Positions 27,809 through 36,975 of a DNA stretch of 64,000 bases are shown here, piece by piece; position 1 is the first letter of the stretch; the number at the start of each line of letters is the position of its first letter. The position numbers were made by a program, and so were the translations under genes. Under the pieces are notes generated by a model. That model did no database searches. It was given only the letters and a program-made list of their open reading frames with translations, and was not told the DNA's origin. This stretch comes from Microbacteriaceae bacterium (GTDB lineage Bacteria; Actinomycetota; Actinomycetes; Actinomycetales; Microbacteriaceae), in assembly GCA_025465095.1 (NCBI GenBank), contig JAODME010000016.1:1-64000 (forward strand). Direction: 5' to 3'.

Positions 27809-29011
27809 ATGACCGTCGATCAGATCATCACGGCATTCGAGCCGCTCGCGAGCGACTTCTACGGATACGAAAACGCTCTCAGCAACCGGGAGAAGCAACT
27901 CATCATCGAGTTGCGCGCGTTCCTCGAGACCGAGGTGCGGCCGATCGTCAACGACCTGTGGGCGAAGGCCGAATTCTTCCCCCGCCATATCCTGCAGGGC
28001 ATGGCCGACCTCGGACTCTTCGGGCAGCCGTGGGAGGAGACGAAGGCGTTCGAGAACTCGGCGGTGTTCCGTGGTTGGGTCGCCCTCGAGCTCGCCCGTG
28101 TTGACGCGAGCCTCGCAACTCTCGTCGGCATGCAGAACGGACTCGTGATGGGCTCGATCGCCGTGGCAGGCTCCCCCGCTCAGCGCGCGGAATGGCTGCC
28201 GAGATTCGCGTCGGGCGAGCTGCTCGGCGCGTTCGGCCTCACCGAACCGCTTTCGGGCTCCGACTCCGCGCAGGGTCTGCACACCACCGCGACCCGCGAG
28301 GGTGACAACTGGGTGCTCACCGGAGAAAAGCGCTGGATCGGTAATGGCTCGATCAGCGATGTCACGATCATCTGGGCGAAGGACACCGCCGACGGGCAGG
28401 TGAAGGGCTTCGTCGTGCCGACCGCCACGCCCGGTTACCGCGCCAGTCGCATCGAGAACAAGCAGGCGCTGCGCATCGTGCAGAACGCCGACATCGCCCT
28501 CGAGAACGTCGTCGTTCCGGAGTCGAACCGGCTGCAGCATTCCAAGTCGTTCCGCGAGACCGCCGCGGTGCTGCGCCTCACCCGTGCAGAGGTCGCCTGG
28601 GCCGCCGTCGGCAACTCGATCGGCGCCTACGACGCCGCCGTGAAGTACGCGAGCGAGCGGGTGCAGTTCGGCAAGCCGATCGGCAGCCACCAGCTCGTGC
28701 AGGACCTCCTCGCGAAGAGCCTCGGCAACATCACCTCCTCCATCGGCATGGTCACCCGCGTTTCGGCGATGCTCGACGAGGGCACTCAGCGTGACGAGCA
28801 CTCCTCGCTTGCCAAGTTCTTCACGACCGCTCGGATGCGCGAGACAGTCGCCTGGTGCCGTGAGATCTTCGGCGGAAACGGCATCGTGCTCGACTACGAC
28901 GTCATCCGCTTCTTCGCCGACGCGGAGGCGATCTACTCCTACGAGGGCACGCGTGAGATGAACGCCCTGATTGTCGGCCGCGCGATCACCGGCAAGGCCG
29001 CGTTCGTCTAG
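27809..29011 (+). CDS. Acyl-CoA dehydrogenase, glutaryl-CoA dehydrogenase-like
   Basis: The 400-residue flavoenzyme has FAD and substrate motifs typical of the acyl-CoA dehydrogenase superfamily: FGLTEPLSGSDSAQGL, WIGNGSISDVTIIWAKD, FGKPIGSHQLVQDLLAK and GGNGIVLDY. The C-terminal IYSYEGTREMNALIVGRAITG carries the catalytic Glu in the YEGT position used by glutaryl-CoA dehydrogenases. It probably oxidises a short or dicarboxylic acyl-CoA using FAD and an electron-transfer flavoprotein; the precise substrate is not determined. The ATG at 27809 is preceded by GGAG at 7-8 bases; an upstream in-frame ATG lacks one. Confidence 0.88.
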   Translation: MTVDQIITAFEPLASDFYGYENALSNREKQLIIELRAFLETEVRPIVNDLWAKAEFFPRHILQGMADLGLFGQPWEETKAFENSAVFRGWVALELARVDASLATLVGMQNGLVMGSIAVAGSPAQRAEWLPRFASGELLGAFGLTEPLSGSDSAQGLHTTATREGDNWVLTGEKRWIGNGSISDVTIIWAKDTADGQVKGFVVPTATPGYRASRIENKQALRIVQNADIALENVVVPESNRLQHSKSFRETAAVLRLTRAEVAWAAVGNSIGAYDAAVKYASERVQFGKPIGSHQLVQDLLAKSLGNITSSIGMVTRVSAMLDEGTQRDEHSSLAKFFTTARMRETVAWCREIFGGNGIVLDYDVIRFFADAEAIYSYEGTREMNALIVGRAITGKAAFV

Positions 29012-30210
29012 CGGGCTTGCCCGGCGCGTTCGTCGTAGGCTCGAAGCGACTCGCGAAGAGCCTCGGCTATCGCTTCCTTGCCCGGCCGATTCACGGCGAC
29101 AGCCAGGCTCTCTCGCGCGAAGGTGGCGTCGCTCGGGATCTGCAGCTCCGATCGCGCGACGGCGGCAAGGTCCAGCGGCGCCTTGAAGGTCGAACAGGAA
29201 TCGAGCGCGTCGAGGATCTCCAGACTGACCATCGTTCGTAGGCATTTGCTGCACTTCGAGCAGTTGTACTCGTCGAACGACCGCCAGCACACGCGAAGGC
29301 TGTTCAGGACGGTGGCTTCTCTGATGAGAGTCTGCACCTTCCCGATGCGCGTCGCCTCGGCGCCATCGTGAATGACGCGCAGGTTCTCTGTAGACCACAG
29401 GTGGTCAAGGACAACATGGGATCCGCGAGGTCCGAGCTCTGCGTAGCTGTGAGTGGAAGGAATGTGAAAAGTCGAGAATTCATCGCCGAGTAGCAGAGCG
29501 ACGCTCGCGAGAGCGGCGCCGTGGCCGACCAGCCCCCAGTCCACGACAGAATCCATGAGCTCTTTGAGGTTCGTTTCCACCTGAATCAGCTTTTTGCCGT
29601 GTGCGTCCGCCACATCGCTCAGCCGCGAACCCACGACGTCACGGAATGAGGTCTCCGACAACGGGATGTCAAACCCGTGAACGAAGAGAAGATGCGTGAT
29701 CGAGCTTCGCTGTTTCATCAGCGTGTAGAACGAGTCGACACCGCCGGTGAAGGCACTGAGCACTCGCCCTCTCGGCCGGCGCGAGAGAATGCGCGTTCGG
29801 CGACGCGCAACCCGCACCCTGACACGAGACAACTCGACCGGGTACCACGCGGTGAGCAGGTCCTGAATCGTGTCAGCGGACTGCAGCAATCGAGGGGACA
29901 CCCGCGCGCGCATCTCAAGATCGGTGCCATGGGCCATCGCCGGAATGAGTGCCAGCACGAAGAAGGCGTCAGTCGCTGACGCACGGGAGATGCGCCTCGT
30001 GCCGGGCAGGTGATACCAGACAGCCCTGACCTCGGCGCCCAGCACGACGTCCGCACTCACCGTTGTCCGGTTCGGACCCCGAGAGACTCGGATGTTCTCG
30101 ACGCGGACGCTATTCACGGCGACGCCCAATCTTCGAAATGGCACGAACGCTCGGGCGAGGCGCGACCCGTGATGGGAGAGGGCAGCGGTGCTGTCGCACC
30201 TCGACCACAC
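29008..30210 (-). CDS. Uncharacterised PP-loop (adenine nucleotide alpha hydrolase-like) protein
   Basis: The 400-residue protein is unrecognised at the function level. It has an N-terminal region of about 145 residues of unknown fold. A PP-loop ATP-binding motif SAFTGGVDSFYTLM follows near residues 153-166, then a nucleotide-binding-fold core with LLFVHGFDIPL. A Cys cluster CSKCSKCLRTM near residues 320-330 is reminiscent of the zinc site of QueC-type enzymes. PP-loop enzymes adenylate a substrate before transfer of an amine, sulfur or similar group, so a sugar or lipid modification is plausible here (inference). The GTG start is uncertain, since no clear Shine-Dalgarno is seen. It is the last gene of a minus-strand glycan operon. 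Confidence 0.72.
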   Translation of the reverse strand: MWSRCDSTAALSHHGSRLARAFVPFRRLGVAVNSVRVENIRVSRGPNRTTVSADVVLGAEVRAVWYHLPGTRRISRASATDAFFVLALIPAMAHGTDLEMRARVSPRLLQSADTIQDLLTAWYPVELSRVRVRVARRRTRILSRRPRGRVLSAFTGGVDSFYTLMKQRSSITHLLFVHGFDIPLSETSFRDVVGSRLSDVADAHGKKLIQVETNLKELMDSVVDWGLVGHGAALASVALLLGDEFSTFHIPSTHSYAELGPRGSHVVLDHLWSTENLRVIHDGAEATRIGKVQTLIREATVLNSLRVCWRSFDEYNCSKCSKCLRTMVSLEILDALDSCSTFKAPLDLAAVARSELQIPSDATFARESLAVAVNRPGKEAIAEALRESLRAYDERAGQAR

Positions 30211-30225
30211 GCTCTGCTGACGCGA

Positions 30226-32105
30226 TCATTCATCCCTCAGAACATCACTCAAGCGTTCCCCGAGGAATGGCGCCAGGGAACGACTGACCGTCGTCGTCAT
30301 ATGGTTGCCATCACCGATTGCAACCACCCCGCCGATCGCAACATGGCACCTGTCTTCGTCGCAGAAGAAGTCGTTCATGTCCACGAGGCTGAGCGACGGA
30401 TCGTACTCATTCTCAGCAGCGGCGGCCATCGGATCGTTTGCGCGCACAGATACGTCAACAGAACACGGATCGCTCGTGCCTGCACCGCTCACGCGGGTAG
30501 GAACGTCCCCAACGCCCCAAGCGGGAGTGTCTGCCACGACAAGGACTTGCTTGCCCGCTGCGATCCAGGTGGCCCAGGTATCGCGGTACTCCTTCGCCGA
30601 TACGGGACCCTGAATTGATCCGACCGGATCCGCCGTCACGTAGTTGCGGCTGATACTCGACGTGATCACTGCATCGATGTCTGATCGCGCTGCCACTTCC
30701 GCAACCACCGACGCTGTCCACGCACGACAGTTGGCCGCGCCTGAGGGATACCAATCGGCTTGGACACCGTCTCCGAGAACCCCAGGACACGATGACTTCA
30801 GGTATTCGACGGCCCTCCACCCTTCTCGCCCTGCCACTATATCGAGGGCACCGATCCAGTGCGCGGCATGGGAGTCGCCGACGAGAGCGACCGTAAGGGA
30901 TGCATCGCGTTCGTCTGCCCCGAACTCGCAGACCAGGACGTCCGCCGCGTCCCTGTCCTGCACACATACCTGGCCATGCGTCACAGTGTTCGCCATGTCG
31001 GCGGAAGCGGCCACGGCGACGTCCATCGAGTCCAACTCGTGGATCTCCTCACACCCGGAATCGCGCACCATGGATGCTGCTGCGAAGCAATCCTGTCGGG
31101 CGTTCTCCGCGACCCCGACCGCCGCGCTTGCGATAGCCGCTGCGGAGCTCACTCCCGTCAGGCATCCCGCGATGAGGACGAGCGTGGCTGCGGCGATCGA
31201 CAGGTGTCTGCGGGGGTGGCCAGCTGTCAAGTATCGCGCCCCGCGCAGCGGCTCCTCGATAAGCCGCTTCGTCAACGCAGCGAGCGCGGTGGAAGCGACG
31301 AGAACGACGAGGCGTTCCGGCTCGCCCAACGCTGTGCCGACGACAAGGGCCAGAGCACGATCAGCGGCCAATGCCACAAGTACAGCGAGTAGCTGACCCC
31401 GCCCAACCATTGGATCGGCGAAGCGGAAACGAGCCGATTCTCGACCGGGCCACTGGGAGCAGACCCCGCCCAGATGATTGTCGCGGCCGCCATGACTGGT
31501 ACTGCCGAAAGGACGCCGGGAAGCGCCAGGGTCCCTGTGAATATGACGAACGCCGTTCCGAGGGTCGCCCATCCTGCGACGCGCGCCGCTGCGCGAACTA
31601 TGAGGTCCGCCTGCGGGGGTCGCGTGCCGATCAGGAGCGCCAACAAGCCTCCAATTCCAAACTGCCATGCGCGCGCGATTGTGTTGAAGTACGCCGCATC
31701 CGGATTCGTCAGCGAAATCCACACACTGAATCCGAGGCTCGCGACCGTCACCGCCGCAAGGACACCCAAAGCCAAACCGCGATTGCTACCACCGCGAGCA
31801 CGACGACGCTTGCCGGAATCAGCCGCCGAACGCGACGCAACCAGAAGCGACCGAGACGAAGGGTTCCGGTACCATCAAGTTCACGAAATGAGGTGCGCGG
31901 TGATGAGGAACCCGCTTATTGCGAAGAACACATCGACGCCCAGAAATCCGCCCGGAAGCCAGCCCGGCCACAGGTGGTTCACAACGACTGCGAGCACCGC
32001 TGCAGCGCGAAGAGCCTGAATATCCGAGCGCAGTCCGCTGGCGGAAGTCGGTTGTCTGAAGCGCTGCGGGGCCGATCCGGCGCGAGCTCTGGTCGCGGCC
32101 GTCAC
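30226..32105 (-). pseudogene. Broken OafA/YrhL-type acyltransferase with SGNH domain
   Basis: Pieces of one acyltransferase-3/SGNH protein lie in three frames. Frame 1 (from GTG at 32105, overlapping the upstream stop by GTGA) encodes DIQALRAAAVLAVVVNHL...FFAISGFLITAHLIS and stops at 31881. An extra T at 31883 shifts to frame 2 (ELDGTGTLRLGRFWLRRVRRLIPAS...), which stops at 31748. Next comes ALGVLAAVTVASLGF in another frame. About 100 codons of expected transmembrane and WSLxxEEQ-type sequence are missing there. A further shift lies near 31345-31352 between WHWPLIVLWP and VVGTALGEPERL. The C-terminal SGNH part (GDSH in VALVGDSHAAHW) is readable to 30226. I infer an inactivated polysaccharide O-acetyltransferase. 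Two independent lesions plus a deletion argue against sequencing error. Confidence 0.85.
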
Positions 32106-33361
32106 CGACCGAAGTACCTGGAGGACACCCTTTCGGCCGGCGCCTCCATCGGCGCAGGTACCCGTGCTTCCTCGCTCCACCACTCCGTCGCCTCGATCGT
32201 CCGGGTGAGCTCTTCGATCCAGTCTCGACGTTGCCGACGTTCATCGGCAAAATCCCGCAGAAATCGTCTGGGCTGCGCCAGAAAGGCGTCGATGTCGTCA
32301 GCCAGCCCAAGCGCGGCACGCTTGTCCCGGTAGTACTCATTTTCGGCCAGAAGGAAAGTCGGCTTGCCGAGCAGATTCATGGTGAGTGCGATGTGGTACG
32401 ACGCGGTGATCACGAAGTCGATCCGGTCGATCGCGAGCAGAAGGGTCCGAAGTGTGCCGGTGTCCAACTCGCTGCGCACCGACAAACTCGCGAAATCGAC
32501 CACATTGAACATGGGGAACAACGCCGAGAGGCCGATCTCGTTGATCGACTGGAGCGTGTCCCGAACAATCCGGCGTCGATCGTTATAGGCGTGCAGAAGG
32601 GTCGCGCCGTGCGAGTCGTAGCGCTGCACGACCGCTCGCACGATCGCTGTCGCGACGTCACGCTGATCGGAACCGATGTATTCGGACGTGAGGTTCATGT
32701 GGAACCCGACAGTGCGGTCCGCCGATCCGTCGGATCCACCATGCAGCACCAGCTTCTCGTTGAGCGCCTCGATGAACTCGACGGCGTCATCGAAGGAATA
32801 TCGAACGCGCTGCATCGGAAGAACGTCCGAGAGCAGGCGCACGCTCAACTCGTCGCGCCCGCCGACAATCAGGGGCACCTTCAGATCGAAAAGGCGAACG
32901 AGATGGGAGACGCCGATCGCGTCGACCTGCACGCCTGAAACGACATACTGGCCTATGTGCAATCCGAAAATGATCTGCTCGCATACGAACGCTCGACGGG
33001 CTCCCCAATGGGTGTTGAAGTACCCGCCCCCATAGATATGCAGCAGAGCGCCCGCTTGCACGGCCTCGACGGGAGCGAGACCCACGTCGGAAGCATCGAG
33101 CCAATTGGCATCCTCGAAGACGAAGCCCTCGATCCCGTAGGTCGCGGCGAGCCGATCGAGCAGCCCGCTTTCGGTCCACGCCGCCAGGGACAAGATCGCA
33201 ATCGGAGTCCGACCAGTGGTGCGCTGATGGAACTCGATAGCGCCCTTGAGTTGGATCACGTCGCCGTAGTTGTCGAAGCCTTCGAAGCCACCATACAAAT
33301 AGACCTTCGGTTGCGGGCTCAAAAGAAGCTTGCGAGTGCGGTCGTCGGCGTAAAAATGCAT
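32102..33361 (-). CDS. Polysaccharide pyruvyl transferase family protein
   Basis: The 419-residue protein has the GT-B-like pyruvyl transferase layout: N-terminal GGFEGFDNYGDVIQ, the central GGGYFNTHWG segment, and a C-terminal conserved stretch ITASYHIALTMNLLGKPTFLL. It probably transfers pyruvate from phosphoenolpyruvate onto a sugar to make a ketal; the acceptor sugar is unknown. The ATG overlaps the stop of the upstream glycosyltransferase (TGATG). Its own stop overlaps the GTG of the acyltransferase pseudogene, so these form one operon. Confidence 0.88.
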   Translation of the reverse strand: MHFYADDRTRKLLLSPQPKVYLYGGFEGFDNYGDVIQLKGAIEFHQRTTGRTPIAILSLAAWTESGLLDRLAATYGIEGFVFEDANWLDASDVGLAPVEAVQAGALLHIYGGGYFNTHWGARRAFVCEQIIFGLHIGQYVVSGVQVDAIGVSHLVRLFDLKVPLIVGGRDELSVRLLSDVLPMQRVRYSFDDAVEFIEALNEKLVLHGGSDGSADRTVGFHMNLTSEYIGSDQRDVATAIVRAVVQRYDSHGATLLHAYNDRRRIVRDTLQSINEIGLSALFPMFNVVDFASLSVRSELDTGTLRTLLLAIDRIDFVITASYHIALTMNLLGKPTFLLAENEYYRDKRAALGLADDIDAFLAQPRRFLRDFADERRQRRDWIEELTRTIEATEWWSEEARVPAPMEAPAERVSSRYFGR

Positions 33362-35874
33362 CACTGTCCCAAGTATCCGGCAGACACCGTCACCCTGAAC
33401 GCGAACTCGTTCCAGCCATGACGCTGACGCACCAGGTCGGCGGCGCTCGCACGCGGTGCCTCGAGAAGGACTCGGTCCGAGGCGAGACTGGCGAGTTTCG
33501 CCACGTAGGCGTCGACGTCGTCGAACCTCGCCACGAGATAACCGGTGGAACCGTCCTCAACGAAGTCGGTCACCCCGCCCACTGCGGCGGAGAGGATGGT
33601 CAATTCGTGAATCGCTCCGTCGAGAAGCGTGAGAGGTAGCCCCTCCCACTCGGAGGTCATGAGCAGCACGTCGAATTCTCGCGGCAATGATCCGACAGAC
33701 TCCTCGAACGGCCCGAGGTAGGTCACCGCCGATTCCTCGAGCCTCTCGATGAGCTTCGACGCATCCTCCAGTACACCCGTGCCGCTCGCGTAGAAATCAA
33801 TGGGAAGCCCCATCCCCCTGCTGCGTTCGCTGATCGCGACCAGCAGATCGGGTCGCTTCTGACGGTCGAATCGAGCTGCCCACAGGACCGCAAGTCGATC
33901 AGACCGGAGGTTCCGAACCTCGGCTCCACGCCGACCTCGCTCGGCTGACTCGAGAACCTTCTCGCTCAGCGGCTGATAGTGCACGAAGAACTTCGACCGG
34001 GGAAGCGCGTAGGTGTCGACGAGGAATTCGACTAGACGCTCATTGTCCGCGAATATCCCGGCGACGTGATCGATGTACGAACGAATCGCGTCCAACACGT
34101 AGTGTGCGCGCTGACCCTCTGGCGTGACGTCGATGGTGAAGACGGATACGAAGAGTTTCGACTGGACGGTCAACTGACGCGAATAGCTCGCAAGGACCCT
34201 GAAGCCGACCGGCGAGTTGATGACGTGAACATTCGCCGGCGCAAGTTGCACGAGCACGGTGCCGACGAGGCGATCCTGCATGTCGGCGCTGAGGTCGTGA
34301 AAGGCAGTCGGGACATCGACATATTCGATGGACCCATCGAGCGGCACGTCGGATTCTGTGCGCGCCTGCATCGTCGACAGCACCACGATGCGCGCTTCTG
34401 GGCGCGCGCGACGGATCGCGCGCAGATAGTTGTTCATCACCGCGCTTGCACCGCCGGTGGCAAGCCAGGGAATCAGGAACAGGTAATCCGGCCCCTTGCC
34501 GCCCGACGTCAACTTTGCGAGAAGCTGCCAGTAGACGTCGGTGAATATCCCAGGAGACGGTGCCCAGCGAATGATCGATTCGACCGTCGATCGTGCGGGA
34601 AACAGCGCGGGCTCGAGGAGGTGCGAGAGCCTCCAGGCTTCCATCAACCAGTCCGGAAACTCTTCCACCGAAGGCAGCGGAAACGGGTTGACCAGAGTGG
34701 GCTCGGGGGCTGGCGTCACGATCAGGGCCGTTCGACGCGGAGGCGACAGGAGATCGTTGACGGCGGGCCGTATCTGCGCGGCAAAGGTGGCGATCCGCGG
34801 ATGCACCCGGGCCATCCAACGCATCCTTCGCGCAGCATGCTGGGCAGATTGTCGGAGCATTTGGAGTACGCGGCGCCGCATCCGGTCGCTGCGCTTGGAC
34901 GTCCAGCCTGTCGCGCCCTCGACCGCCATGGCCGGATCATCGGGCCGTTCATCCAGACGGCGCACGTCTGGCTCGACTAGGGACGGGAACTTGTTCTGGT
35001 CACTCCACCGGTTCGTCGAGAGGTACCGGGTTGGCGCGAGCAGTGCGCTGTTCTCGGTCAACAGCGCCAGGAGCGACCCCGAAGACTTGACTCGATAGAA
35101 CATCACCGTCTCGGGGACCAGGCGGTGCTTCCATCCCGCGTCCAATGCCTGGCAGTTCCAGTGCCAGTCCTCCGGCCCGAAGCCAGGCCCGGCGAGGGAC
35201 GGCGCGTAGGGGATCTGCTCGAATACCCGTCTCGGCGCGACGCAGGTCGCATCCCAGAAGTTGAACTCGACGATGGCCCTCAGGTCGATGTTCGGATCAT
35301 CCGAGTCCATTGTTCGCCAGAGCACGTTCTTCGACCCGAAATGGATGACCACCGCGGGGTGCAGAATCTCATCAGCTGATGACGCATCGAGTCGGGCAAG
35401 CGATCGGACAAGCCAGTTGCGGGAATACAGGTTGTCGTCGTCGGAGAACGCGATGAAGCGGCCGCGCGCATAGGCGAACCCGCTATTTCTCGATAGACCA
35501 AGATCTCCGTTTCGCACATAGAGGCGGTGGACCGCGGCGTCCCGGAATAGTCCGCCAAGGTGCGCGTCAAGGTAGCGAAGAGTGACCGCGTCGGTGTTGT
35601 CGAGCACGAGAATTACCTCGACCGTCCAACCGTTCGCGACGGTGTCCTCGATTGCAGCGTCCAGGCTTCGAAGGGTCGGATGAATCAACCTCCCCTCGCG
35701 AAATATATTCACGATGACCGAAAGGTCGACCGGGCCTTCTGCTCGGGGGACGGACGTCGTCGAGGGAGCCGACGGCGCGTCGGTGTGCAGTTCGGGGGGC
35801 GTCTCGCCGTCGCTGTGGCCGGCGGGCTTCGGCTCAACTCGGCTCACGACCGCTAACCTATCAGTCGAGCCCAT
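33361..35874 (-). CDS. Bifunctional glycosyltransferase, GT2-GT4 fusion
   Basis: The 837-residue protein has an N-terminal GT2 domain (about 50-290): LSVIVNIFREGRLIHPTLRSL, the acidic FSDDDNLYSRNW and RNSGFAYARGRF. A linker follows and then a GT4 domain (about 440-835) with ATGGASAVMNNYLRA, the nucleotide-site WAARFDRQKRPDLLVA and EWEGLPLTLLDG. Each domain probably adds a different sugar. The start is MGSTDRLAVVSRVEPK, 70 bases from the divergent epimerase. A longer reading from 35964 overlaps the epimerase start and reads as low-complexity. It begins the operon that continues to the pyruvyl transferase, acyltransferase remnant and PP-loop gene. Confidence 0.9.
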   Translation of the reverse strand: MGSTDRLAVVSRVEPKPAGHSDGETPPELHTDAPSAPSTTSVPRAEGPVDLSVIVNIFREGRLIHPTLRSLDAAIEDTVANGWTVEVILVLDNTDAVTLRYLDAHLGGLFRDAAVHRLYVRNGDLGLSRNSGFAYARGRFIAFSDDDNLYSRNWLVRSLARLDASSADEILHPAVVIHFGSKNVLWRTMDSDDPNIDLRAIVEFNFWDATCVAPRRVFEQIPYAPSLAGPGFGPEDWHWNCQALDAGWKHRLVPETVMFYRVKSSGSLLALLTENSALLAPTRYLSTNRWSDQNKFPSLVEPDVRRLDERPDDPAMAVEGATGWTSKRSDRMRRRVLQMLRQSAQHAARRMRWMARVHPRIATFAAQIRPAVNDLLSPPRRTALIVTPAPEPTLVNPFPLPSVEEFPDWLMEAWRLSHLLEPALFPARSTVESIIRWAPSPGIFTDVYWQLLAKLTSGGKGPDYLFLIPWLATGGASAVMNNYLRAIRRARPEARIVVLSTMQARTESDVPLDGSIEYVDVPTAFHDLSADMQDRLVGTVLVQLAPANVHVINSPVGFRVLASYSRQLTVQSKLFVSVFTIDVTPEGQRAHYVLDAIRSYIDHVAGIFADNERLVEFLVDTYALPRSKFFVHYQPLSEKVLESAERGRRGAEVRNLRSDRLAVLWAARFDRQKRPDLLVAISERSRGMGLPIDFYASGTGVLEDASKLIERLEESAVTYLGPFEESVGSLPREFDVLLMTSEWEGLPLTLLDGAIHELTILSAAVGGVTDFVEDGSTGYLVARFDDVDAYVAKLASLASDRVLLEAPRASAADLVRQRHGWNEFAFRVTVSAGYLGQ

Positions 35875-35944
35875 ATTCGGATGGGCACGCGCGCCTGTGC
35901 AACTGTCGTTGCGGGAGCACGCTCGGGCCGAAGCGGGGGAATAT

Positions 35945-36913
35945 ATGGCCACATGCCTGGTCATCGGTGCGAACGGTTTTCTGGGGTCCTATCTGGTCGA
36001 CGAGCTCGCGCACCTCGGCCACACAGTCACCGCCTTCGATCGTTTCAGTTCGGGTCTCACTTCATTCGCGTCGGCGAACGCGTCGATCATCGCCGGGGAC
36101 TTCCTGAATCAGGCCGACCTCGAACAGTGCCTCGTCGGGCAGGACTATGTGTTCCATTTCCTATCGACCACAACCCCTGCGACCGTCGAGCAGGAGCCTC
36201 GACTGGACATTCGCACGAACGTGACACAGACACTGGACTTGCTCGACATGGCCGTGGCGGCCGGCACGCAGCGGATCTACTTCGCCTCCTCGGGAGGCGC
36301 CGTCTACGGGGATCAAGGAAAGCCCGATTACTCCGAGAGCGACCCGCTGTTGCCGGTCTCGCCCTACGGAATCGGCAAAACGACGATCGAGAATTATCTG
36401 CGGTATTACCGTGCGCAACACGGACTGCAATCTCTCGTCCTTCGGATCTCGAATCCGTACGGGATGCGCCAGCATCCCAATCGTCGGCAGGGACTGATCC
36501 CGATCGCGGTCGCGAACGTTCTCGCAGGGCTCCCGGTGCAGCGATACGGCGACGGGGGCATGATCCGCGACTACGCATTCGTTCAGGATGTCGTTCGGAT
36601 GATCGGAAAGACGGTGGGACGCCAGACGAGGTACGACACCTACAACATCGGAAGCGGAACCGGCCACAGCGTCAACGAGGTCTTCACCTGCATCCGAAAG
36701 GTGACGGGCATCGATTTCGACATCGAGTCCTTCGACGCGCCGGTCACCTTCGTTCAGCGATCGGTACTGAACACCGATCGCTTCCGGCGAGAGTTCGGAT
36801 TCACGGAGCTCACCCCCCTCGAAGCGGGAATCGAACACATTTGGTCGAACATGCTCGAGGAGAGCGCCATAGCGGGCCCGGCCGCGCTTCCACCGCTCCA
36901 ACTCGCGCCATGA
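35945..36913 (+). CDS. NAD-dependent epimerase/dehydratase
   Basis: The 322-residue extended SDR enzyme has Rossmann motif GANGFLGSYL near residues 8-17, the active-site strand FASSGGAVYGDQG, and the YxxxK pair in SPYGIGKTTIENYL. The NIGSG and DAPVTFVQRSVLNTDR segments close the substrate domain. It probably epimerises or dehydrates a nucleotide sugar, such as a UDP- or GDP-hexose; the substrate cannot be fixed from sequence. It faces the GT2-GT4 gene, and an O-antigen-ligase-like gene follows 62 bases downstream. Confidence 0.9.
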   Translation: MATCLVIGANGFLGSYLVDELAHLGHTVTAFDRFSSGLTSFASANASIIAGDFLNQADLEQCLVGQDYVFHFLSTTTPATVEQEPRLDIRTNVTQTLDLLDMAVAAGTQRIYFASSGGAVYGDQGKPDYSESDPLLPVSPYGIGKTTIENYLRYYRAQHGLQSLVLRISNPYGMRQHPNRRQGLIPIAVANVLAGLPVQRYGDGGMIRDYAFVQDVVRMIGKTVGRQTRYDTYNIGSGTGHSVNEVFTCIRKVTGIDFDIESFDAPVTFVQRSVLNTDRFRREFGFTELTPLEAGIEHIWSNMLEESAIAGPAALPPLQLAP

Positions 36914-36975
36914 TCCTTGCCCTCATCAGCCCGCCCTGATCCAGGACACGACGTCACTGACGGTAGCCTTGCCGC

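Noticed and set aside
27689-29398. A 569-codon minus-strand frame across the acyl-CoA dehydrogenase.
   Set aside because: It is the shadow of a strongly conserved flavoenzyme on the other strand; no family motifs are seen in it.
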